A DNA stretch of 64,000 bases from Liquidambar formosana (GCA_039720395.1 CM077826.1:33874687-33938686); one strand, 5' to 3'; positions 46,549 to 58,648 are shown, counted from the stretch's first letter. Notes: generated by a model from the sequence alone, not told the origin. Numbers and translations are program-made.

Positions 46549-46556
46549 TATATAAA
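46549..46556 (+). promoter_or_regulatory. TATA box of the left Sirevirus LTR
   Basis: TATATAAA lies about 790 bp into the LTR, downstream of the palindrome cluster. Confidence 0.65.
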
Positions 46557-47085
46557 CAATAATTCAAATGTATTTATGATTACTAATACAAGAGCATTCA
46601 TTATTATCCATCTTCTAGCCCTAAATTCTTCAAAAGCATTTATTGAGCAACTATTAGAAGTGAGTTAATCTATTATTTTATGTGTAATTCACTCTTGAAA
46701 AGAGTCTCTTTGTACACAATCTTATCTTCTACAATCTTGTAATCAAGGGTTGGTGATAACCTTAAGTTTAGCATTTGGAGAATGTTGTTAAGCAAGTGTT
46801 AGGTGAAAACATTTAACTTGTAAAGGTTTACTGTTTACTGCTCCACTTTGAAGGAGAGTGATAGTGGATTGATGAATCCTCAAGCAAGCTCTTGAGGCGA
46901 GGACATAGGCGAAAAAGCCGAACCTCGTTAACATCGTTTGAATTCTATTCCTTTTAATCTCCTATTATTGCTTTCTCTTATAGTTTATCTTACTTGCAAC
47001 AATATGATTTTAAGTTTGCAATTAGTTTTTAATTTGGCTAAAAACCCTATTCACCCTCTTCTAGGGCTATATACTTGGGATAACA

Positions 47086-48783
47086 TATAGCCATAGCAAA
47101 AGAAAACCCATTTCGTCTTTGGGTACCGTGGTTATCCATGACGCAACCACGAAAGCAACCCTTTTTTTTATTATTTATTTATTTTTTTTACTAATATGGT
47201 GCATATACCTATTGTGTTGATGTAAGGGTTCACAAAGATAGAACAATGTACCAGTGAGGTAGGCACATCTGGTGACACGTGTAGAGGTCAGCGATTAATC
47301 AATGGAAGGAATAAGTGACTGGTATGGAGATTGAGGGAGAATGATGATCTTAGGGATCTGGATCAAAAGTGTGATTATGTTGTGTTCTTGGGGATATTAG
47401 TTATTGATGCTAATATTCCCCTCTTTTTGATTTCTCTTTGGATATATTCTCTTCTCTCCTTCTATTCTAATCTCTTTTAAAATGGGACCTTGGGCTCCTT
47501 TTTTAATGAAGTCATGATGTGACCCCTGGAGTGGGTGTTAATGTGACCTCTCGAAGGTCGCCTAACGTGACATGTCAAGGGACAGCTAATGTCCTCAACT
47601 TCGTAGGGCCGACCTACGTTCGTAGGTCACTGACTTGTCACATCGCCCACTTTTATTGTTAAACTTTGGATTATCCTAGGTATGGATATGTCTAGGTGGC
47701 GTTAGTACACTCTTCTAGGCCCGCCCATTCTTGTGTCAGGCACGAGTCTTGTCCAGGTCTATCCAAAATTTAGCTAAGGCGCTATGGGAAAAGGAAAATC
47801 GCCCATTGGGTGTACCTCGGGCTTCCCTTCCCATTGCTTCACCATTCTCAATCTTCACCCTCTGTATTATAACATCGAATTCCCCCTTCCGATTGTCACG
47901 GTATCTCATTTAAGGTCTATATTCTTGTGGTGGACCTTCTTGGTTGCGAGTCTAGCTCTTCTCGAGGTCTCATCATCGAGGTTTAGACTCTTAAAGGTTA
48001 CTTGGTTCAAATTTGCCTAAGGCAAGTGATGTCTTTTATTATAATGGTCATCGCGTGACATTCACGTCACATGCAAGGCACAATCAGCACAATGGTTCCT
48101 CACATGATCCCTTAAAAATGAAATAGGCAACTAATACCCAAGGATAAAAGGCTAGAATTAATATATACAAAAGGTAAAAAGACCAAAGTAATTAGCCAAA
48201 AACAAATACCTTCTCCTACTGTTTTAGCTTTTTTTTTTTTTTTTTTTTTTAAATGTTGGATTTGCCTTAGATCTCTTTCAAACAAAATCCTTGAGCACAC
48301 TAAAGAGTGACAGCTGGCGAAAAGTATCTTGTCAGAGAAGATCACTGCTCTATATCTACAAATTAAGGTACATTTTTGGTTTTTTATCTTTTATGTTTTT
48401 TTTTTTTCTTTTTAAAACTTTCTTTAGATTTATTCCTGTTGTCAACCCTTTTTCTTCTTCTTCTTTTTTTTTTTTTTTTTGGTAATGGTTTTAAGGAAAT
48501 ATACGTGAAGTCCAGTTATTTACCTTTCATTCAATGTATTAGTTTAGTCTTGAATCTTAATATAATTCTCATACTTGAATGGTAAATTTTTTTTATTAAT
48601 TCATACTTTGGCCACCCCCAAGATAAAATCCTGATTTCGTCCCTATGTGCGGTTGTGTTCTCCTAATTTTTTGGCAAAAAACAAAAAAAAGAAAAAAAAA
48701 GAAAAAAAAACTTCACATTTAGGAAACAACTACAGGTTGGGGCTTAAAACAGTTTTCTTTTGTTTAAAAGAAGATATAGTTAC
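47086..48783. other. Unclassified repetitive interval
   Basis: No gene is supported. A hairpin GACCTACG-TT-CGTAGGTC lies at 47611-47628 in a stretch that looks LTR-like (words such as GGTGACACGTG and CTCGAAGGTCGCC) but has no recognisable borders. Long T-runs are at about 48228-48250 and 48465-48480, and an AAAAG-rich run at about 48678-48710. Confidence 0.5.
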
Positions 48784-49208
48784 TGTGGTCGCACCGACCT
48801 TTTTCACCGCCGCCACGCGCGCTCGCGCGTTCCCCCTGTTCACCTGTATTTACCTGCTTTTCTGCTTTCTGACGGTGCTAATCCATTTAGGATTAGCGTG
48901 CAAATGAGAGTCGCCACCTGGAAGGGTCCAGGACCAATTTTATTGACCAGAGATGGGTTCGTAGCTAAGGTACATGTTGGGAAGGTGTTAGGCACCCAAC
49001 AATGCCCGGTAATAAACCGGCCCTCATTCTTGTATTCATTGACCATATTTAATATTTTAATAAAATCCGGATCACCTGTTAATCATACAATAAATAAATG
49101 GCACACACGAATGATGGATTAATGGCATAAAATAAATAAATAAAGCATAAACATTTAATAAAAAATATGGAAGCCTTAACAGAATGAAAATAAGGGAAAA
49201 CGCACTGT

Positions 49209-49332
49209 CGCGAGTACTCGCGGTCTTACCATGCGTACGCATGGTATTGTCATGCGTACGCATGGTCTCACCATGCGTACGCACACACCATGCATATGCA
49301 TAATAAAATTATGCGTACGCATGATATTTCGC
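49209..49332 (-). repeat. Palindrome cluster A in the solo LTR (ATGCGTACGCAT)
   Basis: The cluster opens with a perfect 14-bp palindrome CGCGAGTACTCGCG (49209-49222). It continues with three exact copies of ATGCGTACGCAT and two variants (ATGCGTACGCAC, ATGCATATGCAT), and ends with a degenerate CGCGAGTACTCAG. It lies downstream of the TATA box in element sense (R/U5). Confidence 0.92.
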
Positions 49333-49776
49333 GAGTACTCAGGGTTTCACCAAATCATCTTCTCCGCGGATTTGGACCTCCCGAAGAATATTATTGGTCA
49401 AAAATGGACAGTGTATACAATAAATAAACTCCTAAACATCCTACATAATTATATAAATAAATAAATACTACGTACCTCTTAAAAATAAAGCAAATTGAAA
49501 TTAAATCCTTCCCTCAGGTCCACCGTCAATCCGGCAGCGTCTCCCCTGTTGCGCAAAACAAGCTTTTCCCAGTCTCACTGGTCTAATTCTCTGTTATATT
49601 TTCCTCTCTTTTCTCTCAGTTTATTTCTCTCACCTTTCCCATATTTCTCTCACCCTCAGAATAACTAGCAGTTACTCAAAATGCAGCTCCTCATTATTCC
49701 TCTATCTATTTCCTCTCACTGACCGTCCTTCCGTCCCCCCCCTCTCTCCCCTCCTTGAGCTCCCAAGAGCTCCTGC

Positions 49777-49784
49777 TATTTATA
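49777..49784 (-). promoter_or_regulatory. TATA box of the 1.4-kb solo LTR
   Basis: In element sense CCTATAAATAGC lies about 415 bp into the LTR, followed by GGAGCTCTTGGGAGCTC. Confidence 0.7.
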
Positions 49785-49960
49785 GGAGAAATCACCCGAG
49801 CGAGGTCGTCATGCATGACCTCAAACTCCATCCTCTTTGACCCCCCCCACGCTCCCTCTGTTCAACGGTCGGGCCAATTCAAGGCCAAATCATTCCCCGA
49901 CAACACTTTCGGTCGAAGTGGAAGGCAGGCTATCATTCAGATGAGGAAAATAGAATCTCA

Positions 49961-50052
49961 TGCGTACGCATATTCATTTTATGCGTACGCATGGCTATTC
50001 ATGCGTACGCATGAAACCACCATGCGTACGCATATTTATATATGCGTACGCA
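49961..50052 (-). repeat. Palindrome cluster B in the U3 of the solo LTR (ATGCGTACGCAT)
   Basis: Four exact copies of the 12-bp palindrome ATGCGTACGCAT and one variant ending GCAC occur in 92 bp. The cluster lies about 180-270 bp upstream of the LTR's TATA box. Spacers are short AT-rich words. Confidence 0.93.
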
Positions 50053-50525
50053 CCACCTTCCTCGGCTGTCCAATTTAATCGTTTGAATCCCCATTTGCTT
50101 GCTTTGCGCGTAGAAAGAGACCCGAGTAGACGGCAAACATTGTGGACCTCATCATCGGGAAATCATCATCAAATGTAGGGACAAAATGGGGTGTCTACAG
50201 TTACCCAAAAGAGTTAGTCCAATTGGTAGAAGGAGAGTCTTTATTCTATCAACTTGGGTTTGATTTTTCTTGGAGCATTTCAGGAATTAATTCCTAAATA
50301 TACCAGGCTGATGTGAGTGAGTACACCCTTAAGATTGTTTAGGGAGGGATTTAGTTGATTTAGTCGAGGTGTGCGTAAATTGAACTGGAGACCCTAACCG
50401 TCAAACCGAAGATACAGTTGCCCCAAACGGACCACAGTGAAACTCAATGCAATTCAAGCATTTCGTCTATTGATTAGGGCTTGTTTGGATACAGAGGCAA
50501 AAACCACTAAACGCTGCACTGAGAG

Positions 50526-53028
50526 ATGAGAGGAGCGCGTGCACCCGCCATTCCAATTTCATCCTCTTCTTTTCACCAACCGTCATTCATCGGCTCAGTG
50601 ATCACCGTCCGTCGATTTCACCCTTCTACCACGACAGCCGTCCGATCTGGGGACCTAAAGTTTGACTATCGTCACTACCAGAACAACGCCACCAAGTACT
50701 GGGACAAGTTCTACAAGCGCCACCAAAACAAGGTCATCATCGTCATCATCATCATCAATTTAGGGTTTTGTTTGGATGCATTTCTTCAAAACATGTTTTC
50801 TGTTTTTTGAAAGTAAAAAAGATGGAGAACTCACGATATAAAAAGGAATACAGGAAACGGTGTCAAATGGGGTCTTAAAGACTTTTTTTTTTTTTTTTGG
50901 GTTCATGGAATTGTTTGCAGTTCTTTAAGGATAGGCATTACTTGGAGAAGGATTGGGGACCGTACTTTTCTGATGATATCATGTATCCAAATGGCAAGGT
51001 CGTTTTAGAGGTACACTTTTTGGCTTATTACCTCTTCATTGGCATTATCTTCTGTTTTATCCAAGTACAATGCTATCAAAGTTTCAAACTTTATGAATTG
51101 CTTCGGAAAAGTGTTCTCAGAATTGAAATCTTCCATCTCTTTTTTTTTTTTTTTTGTTTGTTTTTTTTTCCCAGCTAATTCTGACACACAATCCAATACG
51201 CATGCCGTATCATTTGTCATATTGAGACCATCCCTCTGGTATAAATTCAGGCATTTAGCCAAAATGAAAATGAATGCCAGGGAAGGGGGTGAGGTGAGTC
51301 CCACCAGGTACCCCTGACACAAGTGTACGCCTCAACTCCTGTTGGTATACGGAAAACCCATATATGGGTTGCCTAGCACTGGTCTTAGCCAAACATATGT
51401 TAAAATAAGCTCACACCCATTGGTCAGAGTTGACGAAGAATACCACTTCGACACTGTGGGATTAAAGAGAACATCATACTTTGATCAGCACAACAGATTA
51501 AATCTCGAGGAATATCCCCTGAAATAGAGAAGAGGGAAGAGGGAAGAGAGAAGAGAGAAGATAGGGGAGAAGCTTGTCAATGCACCCATGAGGATGCCCT
51601 CATCATAGCTTTTGTTTTAAAAAGAATGCAATATGAATCAATGAATCATCATTAGCAATGCACTGTGTAGTAGTTGATTTCTTTTTTTTTTTTTTGTCGA
51701 AAATTTCTCTCTCGCTCTCTCTTGGTAATATGATCTCAACAGATTCAGTGTCTGGTTGCGCATTTGCTCACATGAACAAATTAGCTCGTATGGATGTTCT
51801 GCAATGTGTATTTGATAATCTGTACTCATATGATCTCATGAAAACACATGACTATCTAGCATAAGAATTCTGTTAAAAGAAGTAAAGGAAGAGAAAGGGG
51901 GATTACTGTATTTTTATAATGTTCCTAAATTTGTTATATTTATTTGTAATTTTTTTTATCAATGAAAAGAAAAATAGGAATATCTTGCCTTCAGACTTTG
52001 GTGCTCATAAATCAAAAGGTTGACCTTTTTTTTTTTTTTTTTTTTTCAAATCTATTATTCATCCTTCTATTGCTTTTACCTGGTGGTAGGAGCATCATTT
52101 GGCGATGTATTATTGCATAAGACCGATTTGACACTTTCCAGTGGCAGGTTGGTTGTGGAGCTGGCAATACCATCTTTCCACTTGTTGCTGCATACCCCAA
52201 ACTTTATGTCCATGCTTGTGATTTCTCGCCCTGTGCAATCAGACTTGTTAAGGTTTGATACTTTCTTTGTTAGTTGAATGCGTTGTTAAGTCTTACACTC
52301 TTACCTTCTCTGAATTTCCCCCTTAATGCAAAAAGAAACCCTACCTTTGTTGTTTTTTATTTGTTATGGAGATGAAAATAACCTGTTTTTCTCCATGTGC
52401 ACGCGTCTAATTACTTAGTAGTTCTTTCAAGTTTTATTCCTCAATTTTGGTAGTGGTTTTATATTTATGCTTGCAATATAGATTCCAGGCAGGAGTATGC
52501 ATAATTCTTGCTCTTGTACTGAATGCAGTCGCATGAATATTTCAGAGAAGACCGGGTCAATGCATTTGTCTGCGATGTTATAGATGATGATCTTTCTGAC
52601 AAAATTATGCCCTCTTCTATTGATGTTGTTACCTTGGTAAGATGGCCCATTATTCAATAGTAAATGCCCCTGCTTCTGAATCTAGTCATTACTCCTATTA
52701 ACAATTGAACCGCAGTTTCTTTCCCAAATTACATGGGAACTGTCTTTTTACTTTGCTTTTAACCAAGTTCCCTGCCTATATAAACACCTAACGTGGTAAG
52801 CAGATTTTTATGTTGTCTGCAGTTTCTCCAAAGAAGATGCATTTGATATTACAGAACGTTAAAAAAATATTAAAGGTAGCTCTGACGTAGTATTGGTTGA
52901 GATAGTTACCTTTCATCTTTTCTTATTTGCTTGTACAGTTATTTCAAAGTGACATATAATGGTTATATCAATTGCAGCCGAAAGGTTATGTTCTACTACG
53001 AGATTATGCCATTGGAGATTTTGCTCAA
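50526..53028 (+). CDS. METTL2/6-type methyltransferase (tRNA 3-methylcytidine family), first six exons
   Basis: Six exons join in phase 0, all with GT-AG introns: 50526-50732, 50921-51010, 52148-52252, 52529-52636, 52804-52875 and 52978-53028 (211 codons). The N-terminus (about 45 residues, Ser/Arg-rich, with RRFHPST) could be an organellar targeting peptide. Then come YWDKFYKRHQNKFFKDRHYL, the S-adenosylmethionine motif VLEVGCGAGNTIFPL (residues 97-111), the acidic-loop segment HACDFSPCAIRLVK, VNAFVCDVIDDDL, SSIDVVTLIFMLSAVSP and KGYVLLRDYAIGDFAQ. These are the hallmarks of the METTL2/METTL6/METTL8 family, which makes 3-methylcytidine in the anticodon loop of tRNAs. The next family segment (C-terminal third) is absent up to 64000, where nested transposons begin, so the copy is either truncated or has a final intron longer than 10.9 kb. 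Confidence 0.88.
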
Positions 53029-54790
53029 GTGAGGCTCCTAATTTTTATTTATATCTACTGTTTCCATTTGGTTATGTATAATTATTTACTTATTATTGAT
53101 ACATGAGCACCTTCTTCTCCAGTCGCCACTACCTTTCTCGTTCTGCTGGATTTATTGGACCCAAACACATAATCTTCTGGTTGTTTTTACTTTTTAGTTA
53201 AGTCACCTAATTGAATAGTGGACCTAAATCCAATTTCAAGTGCTTCGACATTTATTTATTTTATTAATTTAGTAAGCAAATATGTGATATAATAAGTGAA
53301 TGTACACTTGTGTAGTTTTGTGCACACACACCCAACCACATCCTTGAGGGTTGTAATATCAGGAACTACTTTATGGACTATTGGGGTAGATACCTTAATG
53401 AGTTGTTTTACATGTCATCTTTCTTCAAAACCATTCTGAAAATATTTAAATGATGATTGACGTTAAGGCTTTAGTTATCACAAGCACGGTTCCAAGTCTC
53501 GTTTGTCTCAGATGAGATCTCTCTGAGACAAATCAGAATCGCCACTCTCCGATACGTGAATCTCGAGGTTACAAATATATATGTGGGGTAGTATCCTTCT
53601 CAGATGAGAATATCGAGATCTTGGATGAGACGAGATGAGATTGCCGAGAAATCAATGTTTCTTGGTTGGATTCGAATGATTTCTCGTCCAAATTGTACGA
53701 GACGTTACTTTTGCCCATGTGAGCTTGTAGAAAGATGCTTGAATTTGAAAAAAGAAGATGCAGATAGGCATAAGAGACCATATGGCCTACCTCGAGAGTC
53801 AATATTAGCTCGAGCTTCCACTCTTTCTCTCTCTTGTACAATTTGCACTTCGAGTGGTTCTCACTTCTCAAACGAATAGATTTGGTGAGGGTTATCGAGG
53901 CACTCAAGGGATAGACGAAGAGGTCGTTACTTCATCTCCGTTGCTCGAATCTGGATCTAGTGGTCTGTTCTCCGATCTGGTGGTTGTCTCCAGTGGCCGG
54001 CAGCTGCATCTCTCTCGTCTCAGGTGAGTGGTAGCAATGGCGGCGGCTCAGGTCGGCGGTCGAGGCCTTCCAGATTTGGTCTCAATCACACTCTCTCAGT
54101 CTCTTCTCTCTCGTATCTCTCGCGTCTTATGCGTGACTCGAACGACTCGAGTCTCAATTGGTTCAAGAACCACCGACTTAAGGTAAGGTTTGTTTTTATT
54201 TTATTTTATTTGTTTATGTTTTCCTTTTTTAAAGTGTTGTTGAGACTTGAGAACTATTTTTGCTTCTTTTTTTCAAAATTTTCTTTTTTTCCTCCCTTTT
54301 TTTTTTTTTTTTTTTTCCTAAAAGTGCTATTGAGAACTATATGTTTAGGGACCTACACTTTCCTTTTTTTTTCATCATCATCAACTTATAAATATATGTT
54401 AAATTTTGATAAATGCTAAATTTTTTTTTGATAAATGATATATCTTTTTCTCAATTTTGAAAATGCTGATTTTTAAAATTAGAAAATTGTTAGACATTTT
54501 TTTAATCATCATGAACTTATAAATATGCATAAATAATTTGGAAAATTATTTTTTGTTGATGTGTGTTTTTATAGTTGAATTTTCGATTAAGTATATTTAT
54601 TTAAATTTCAATATTTTTGTTTTGTTTTTTTATTTATTAAAAAGACTAACATGATTTTTTGAATGCACATGAATCTAATATATGGCATGCACTTGTGCGT
54701 GAGTGGTTGGGCAATGTATAGTCTATATGGATAATTGTTTTCTTCATACACGTTCATTTGATTATTTATTTATTATTATTTTTTTTAAGG
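53029..54790. other. Non-genic interval after exon 6 of the methyltransferase gene
   Basis: No further methyltransferase exon was found here. A stretch rich in GAGATGAGA and CTCGAG words (53500-54180) may be the 5' part of the hAT element whose transposase follows. Long T-runs lie at 54299-54316 and elsewhere. Confidence 0.5.
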
Positions 54791-55365
54791 ATGGCGAACA
54801 AGCCAATGGATATTGGTTGGGAACACGGTCATCCCATCACTACAGATAGAAGGAAAATCCAATGCAATTATTGTGATAAAAATTGTTAGTTCTGGGATCA
54901 CACTGTTAAAACAACACATTGCAAGGTTTCGTGGGAGGTTGCCGCATGCACTAACTGCTCAGGGGATATTGTTAAAATGATGAAGAGCCATCTTGTTGAA
55001 TGTGGAAAAGATAGGGCAGATATTAAGAGGAAGAAAGAACAAATGCTTACATCCCTACAAGAAGAGGCAAAATATGGGTGTGTGCATATGCATGGTCTTT
55101 CTGATTATAGTGAGGATGATAATGAGGCTTATCCTCACTCGGACATTTCAAGACAGGGAATGCAACCAATGAGACATGTTATGAAGGAGAGTCGTAGGAT
55201 TGCCTATTTGGAGGCAGATAATCATAGCTTTTTCGCATCTGAGTCGTAAGACGCCATTTACAATAGTGACCAACTTGTGAATCTAATGAGGACTTACACA
55301 AATGGTAGAGATCTCTTTAGGCCAGGTATCACTCGTTTTGCCATAGAATTCATTTCCATTGAGAG

Positions 55366-55732
55366 TGATGCAAGATAACCTCAAAACATGTAAAAAAGAG
55401 AAAGAAGTAGAGAAAGAAGCAAGAAAAGAAGCTTGAACCCTATGAGTCGGCACCTAGGGGTGTTTGGAGTCAGCACCAAACGTTGGAAAAAAATCCAATT
55501 TTAATTCATTATAAGCTAAAAATTAAAGAGTTATTGGAACCCTTATATAGAGATCCAATTACATCAAATATGGTAAAAAAAAAAAAACTTAAGCCACTAA
55601 GTCTAGGAATTTAAAAGGCAACAATTTATTATTCTAAAAATAAAACTAAATAATTATGGTAAACCTTTGGGCTTCAAGTTAATTGGCCAAGCTGGACCAT
55701 CCTGTTGAACCATGTGCATGCTGTCCCCATCA
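55366..55732 (-). repeat. 3' LTR of the PDS5-carrying element
   Basis: The LTR is 367 bp and matches 58285-58648, with GCTTGAACCC, GTGTTTGGAGTC and ACCATCCTGTTGAACCATGTG in common. Confidence 0.9.
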
Positions 55733-56028
55733 ACTCTCACGGGGTGGGAGAAACTTGACCTCGAGTTTGAGTTTGGATGGAGATACTGAATTCGCCCGTT
55801 CCAAATAAACAGATACTTTGAATAGGCCAACTGCTTGAGTTGTTGAATTAATTCCATTTCAAAGTGTGCAACCCGAAGTAAAATCTTCAATTTTGCAAAG
55901 AACTTGAGCAAATAGCGGTCACATGTCAACTCAAAATTTTCAACACCAAGAAAATCTATGTTTTGAACCTCGAGTAGATTGGATGGACAAGCAACAGATT
56001 TTGACAAGTTAGTCTCCTTTGGATGAGA

Positions 56029-57159
56029 TTATTGCACAACACTTTCTTCAGCTTCCGAATTTTCAATGTCGACTTCAATATCAACGTCCAAGACTTCTAC
56101 AGCTGGTGCAGGTTCATGGGGTGAATCAACGTCTTGTTGCATAGGTTCAGGCTCATTAAATATTGCTTTTTGATTAGAGCACACGTCTAAAGAAATAGTA
56201 GGAGGAAGAACCTGTGGAGTCAGGCACTTGTTTTCACTGTGTGTTGGACTATTGAAGTTGGCGGGATCCAGTAGTGGTATTTTCTCTTTTGACTTCTCTG
56301 GGTGAGCATTAAGCTTAGCATTCATGTTTTGAAGGAGTTTCATCATTGACTCCCATGGTGAGTAATATCTTGGAGTGGCTGCCATGAGATTTACATCTAT
56401 TCTTTCCTTGCAAATAGAAGCAACTATTGGAGCATAATTGTCTAAAACAATTCCCAAGGATTGCACTGCTTCCATGAGATAGGGCTTCAGTTTATTGCCA
56501 CAATTTGTGAGGACTTGTTCTCCCAATTGCCAAAGACAAATATCCAACATTTCTGTCCTCTTTTCGTACACTTTCCAAGAGAGGATATAGAAGCCCCTTT
56601 GAGATGTCATTGCTTTCCTTTAAAACCATAGTCATGATTGCTTCCATGTTGAGCAATATGCTATCGGGGCAATGGAATAGAGCAATTGTCAGAAAATGCT
56701 GGAATATCTCAATAAGCAGCTTGTCACACCCAAGACACAACATCTTTACGCATAACTTGGTCCTTGCAACATTATTAAGGATGGAAAAAGATGTATAATA
56801 ACATTTATAATCAGGAGATAATGTACCAAATGCTGTAACGATGATTTGAAAGACTTCATTTGCTCATCACTGTAAAGAGGAATTGGTGTAGTTATCCTCA
56901 AAATCTCACAGATGCATGATGCAACTGAAACTCTTACGTCGGCATTCGGATGCCTCAAAAGCTTAGGAGCTATCAACGCATGCTTTAAAGACGAAAGCGC
57001 ATCTTGCATTGATCGAGATGGGAATGGCCCTACTTTTGATAAGTTATATACAAGTTTATTAAGTAGACAAAAAAGATAACCAACATAATATGGAGGGATT
57101 ACAAGACTTTTTCCAACATCTATAATCCGTTTTTCGAGCAATTGTTCTAAAGAAATCAT
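56029..57159 (-). pseudogene. Intronless PDS5-like (cohesin cofactor) gene copy inside an LTR element
   Basis: From the ATG at 57159 the minus strand reads MISLEQLLEKRIIDVGKSL, then SMQDALSSLKHAL and RHPNADVRVSVASCICEI, then RITTPIPLYSDEQMK. A one-base shift follows, then VFQIIVTAFGTL and MLCLGCDKLLIEIFQHFL, MEAIMTMVLKESNDIS, and after another shift LGEQVLTNCGNKLKPYLMEA and LGIVLDNYAPIVASICKE. This order is that of the N-terminal HEAT-repeat region of plant PDS5 proteins (sister-chromatid cohesion, chromatin-bound). The part after ICKE is low-complexity and acidic and stops at 56029. PDS5 genes have many introns, but this copy has none, so a spliced mRNA was captured. About 377 codons are present, with two or three frameshifts. 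It is probably not functional. Confidence 0.85.
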
Positions 57160-58266
57160 CTCTGTTTTTCTCTCTCTTTTTGTCTTTTCAAAAAAACTTT
57201 TTTTTTTGTTTTTTGTTTTGTTTTTGTTTTTTGAATTTCTAATCAAGCATGAAGAACTAATTGATACAATGTCAAATAAATAGAACTAAATCAACTAGAG
57301 AATAGGAATAGAGAGTATCTTGGATTAGAATAACCTGGATTGAGTGGAAAGACAATGCTGTCCATGATTGTGACCCAGCTAGGATAGCCTATCCTTGGTT
57401 AGAATAGCCCGAACTGAATTGAGGATACCTCTGTCCGAAATTGAAATATGGTGTTCTTGGGTTAGCATATCCTTATCCAAGGTCCAAATTCTTGATTTGT
57501 GACTTGGATAGTAAATATCTGAAACCAAACAGGCCCAATCTAACCTTATATCAAAACCAATGCTTGTTAAAACACATTGGGAGAGAGAGAAAGTAGTGTG
57601 GCTAGGCTTTCAACGGCAAGCCATCGTGGGCAAGGGGTCTCGTCGGAAAAGATTCACCGGGGAAGCTTCACTGGCAAGAGTTGCCGACAAGAAGACTTTC
57701 AATGGCAAGGATTTGCTGGCAAAATCCCACGGCGGAGAGATCGATGGCGAGAGGACAACAGCAGCTCGACAGTATAGGAATCGATGGCAATTTGACAACG
57801 GCTTGGACTTGATGGCAATTGATTTGGCTTGATGGGTAGGTTGCGATTTGGGTAAATGAGGGTCGGGGTTGTGGGTTTGGTTCACTGACCTGGGTTAGGT
57901 TTCTTCTTCTTCCTTTTTTTTTTTTCTTTAGCACGGAAAGGGATTGGGGTTATAGATGAAGAAGGGTCAACTGGGATTGGGGTTGCACGAAAACTATGGT
58001 GCTTGTTTGCAGGTTGAGGGTGAGAGAAGAGGTTGAGGGTGAGAGAAGGGTGATTTGGTGTGATTGGGGTGCGACAATGGTGGTGTTATGGGTCTCAAAG
58101 AGGGTTTAACAGTGGAGTTATAGTGGTGGAAAATAGAAGTGGGGATGCAATTAAGGTAGACTTTTGACAAAGGGTGGCAAGGTTTACGATAGTGATGCTG
58201 CTTGAAGCCATGATGAGATGCGTGGAAAAATCAGAGAGTTACTTGTGCAATGTGTGGGATCGGAAT

Positions 58267-58280
58267 TTGCTCTGATACCA
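58267..58280 (-). other. Primer binding site of the PDS5-carrying element
   Basis: The complement of TTGCTCTGATACCA gives TGGTATCAGAGCAA in element sense, four bases (ACTT) inside the 5' LTR. Confidence 0.85.
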
Positions 58281-58284
58281 AAGT

Positions 58285-58648
58285 TGATGCAAGACAACCT
58301 CAAAACATGTAAAAGAGAGAAAGAAGTAGAGAAAGATGCAAGAAAAAAAGCTTGAACCCTGGGAGTCGCCACCTAGGGGTGTTTGGAGTCGGCACTAAAC
58401 GTTGGAAAAAAAATCCAATTTTAATTCATTATAAGCTGAAAATTAAAGAGTTATTGGAGCCCTTATATAGAGGTCTAATTACATCAAATATGGTAAAAAA
58501 AAAACTTAGCCACTAAGTCTAGGAATTTAAAAGGCAACAATTTATTATTCTAAAAATAAAATTAAATAATTATGGTAAACCCTTGGTCTTCAAGTTAATT
58601 GGCCAAGTTGGACCATCCTGTTGAACCATGTGCGTGCTGTTCACATCA
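58285..58648 (-). repeat. 5' LTR of the PDS5-carrying element
   Basis: The LTR is 364 bp and is followed by GAGAG, the second copy of the target duplication. Confidence 0.9.

Larger units (their letters stand above)
45440..47085 (+). mobile_element. Sirevirus-type copia element, 3' end and 3' LTR only
   Basis: The LTR is 45764-47085 (1,322 bp, TGTTGGCCC...GGGATAACA). It is preceded by a purine tract AAAAAAGGGGGAGAT. A second purine tract ACAAAAGGGGGAGAT occurs 300 bp upstream (45455-45469), and TGAGGGGGAGC lies between them. Repeated polypurine tracts are a feature described for Sireviruses. The rest of the element is missing, replaced on the left by the gypsy LTR fragment. Confidence 0.8.
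48784..50199 (-). mobile_element. Gypsy-like solo LTR, 1.4 kb, 5-bp TSD
   Basis: In element sense it begins TGTAGACACCCCATTTTGTC (50199 leftwards) and ends GCGACCACA (48784). A perfect 5-bp duplication GTTAC flanks it (48779-48783 and 50200-50204), so it is a complete solo LTR left by recombination between two LTRs. The phrase GAGAGTCGCCACCTGGAAGG and the GGGAAGGTGTTAGGCACCCAAC segment (48908-49002) are common in long plant gypsy LTRs. It carries two clusters of a 12-bp palindrome, described separately. Confidence 0.9.
55366..58648 (-). mobile_element. Non-autonomous LTR retroelement carrying a PDS5-like gene copy
   Basis: The LTRs are 55366-55732 (367 bp) and 58285-58648 (364 bp), both TGATG...CATCA-type ends. 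They are flanked by a perfect target duplication GAGAG (55361-55365 and 58649-58653). The primer site TGGTATCAGAGC (complement at 58268-58279) lies four bases inside the 5' LTR on the minus strand. The 2.55-kb interior encodes no gag or pol. Instead it carries, in the same orientation, an intronless host-gene copy (56029-57159). It is inserted in the hAT transposase remnant. The 3' part of the interior (55654-56007) has an open frame of no clear origin. The LTR pair differs at several positions, so the insertion is not brand new. Confidence 0.9.

Noticed and set aside
54024..54419. 131-codon open frame with a Ser/Arg-rich start
   Set aside because: The second half is a translated T-run. No homology recognised. 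Possibly the leader of the hAT element.
57560..57934. Overlapping frames of 66-91 codons on both strands
   Set aside because: They lie in the non-coding 5' leader of the PDS5-carrying element, and none has a domain.
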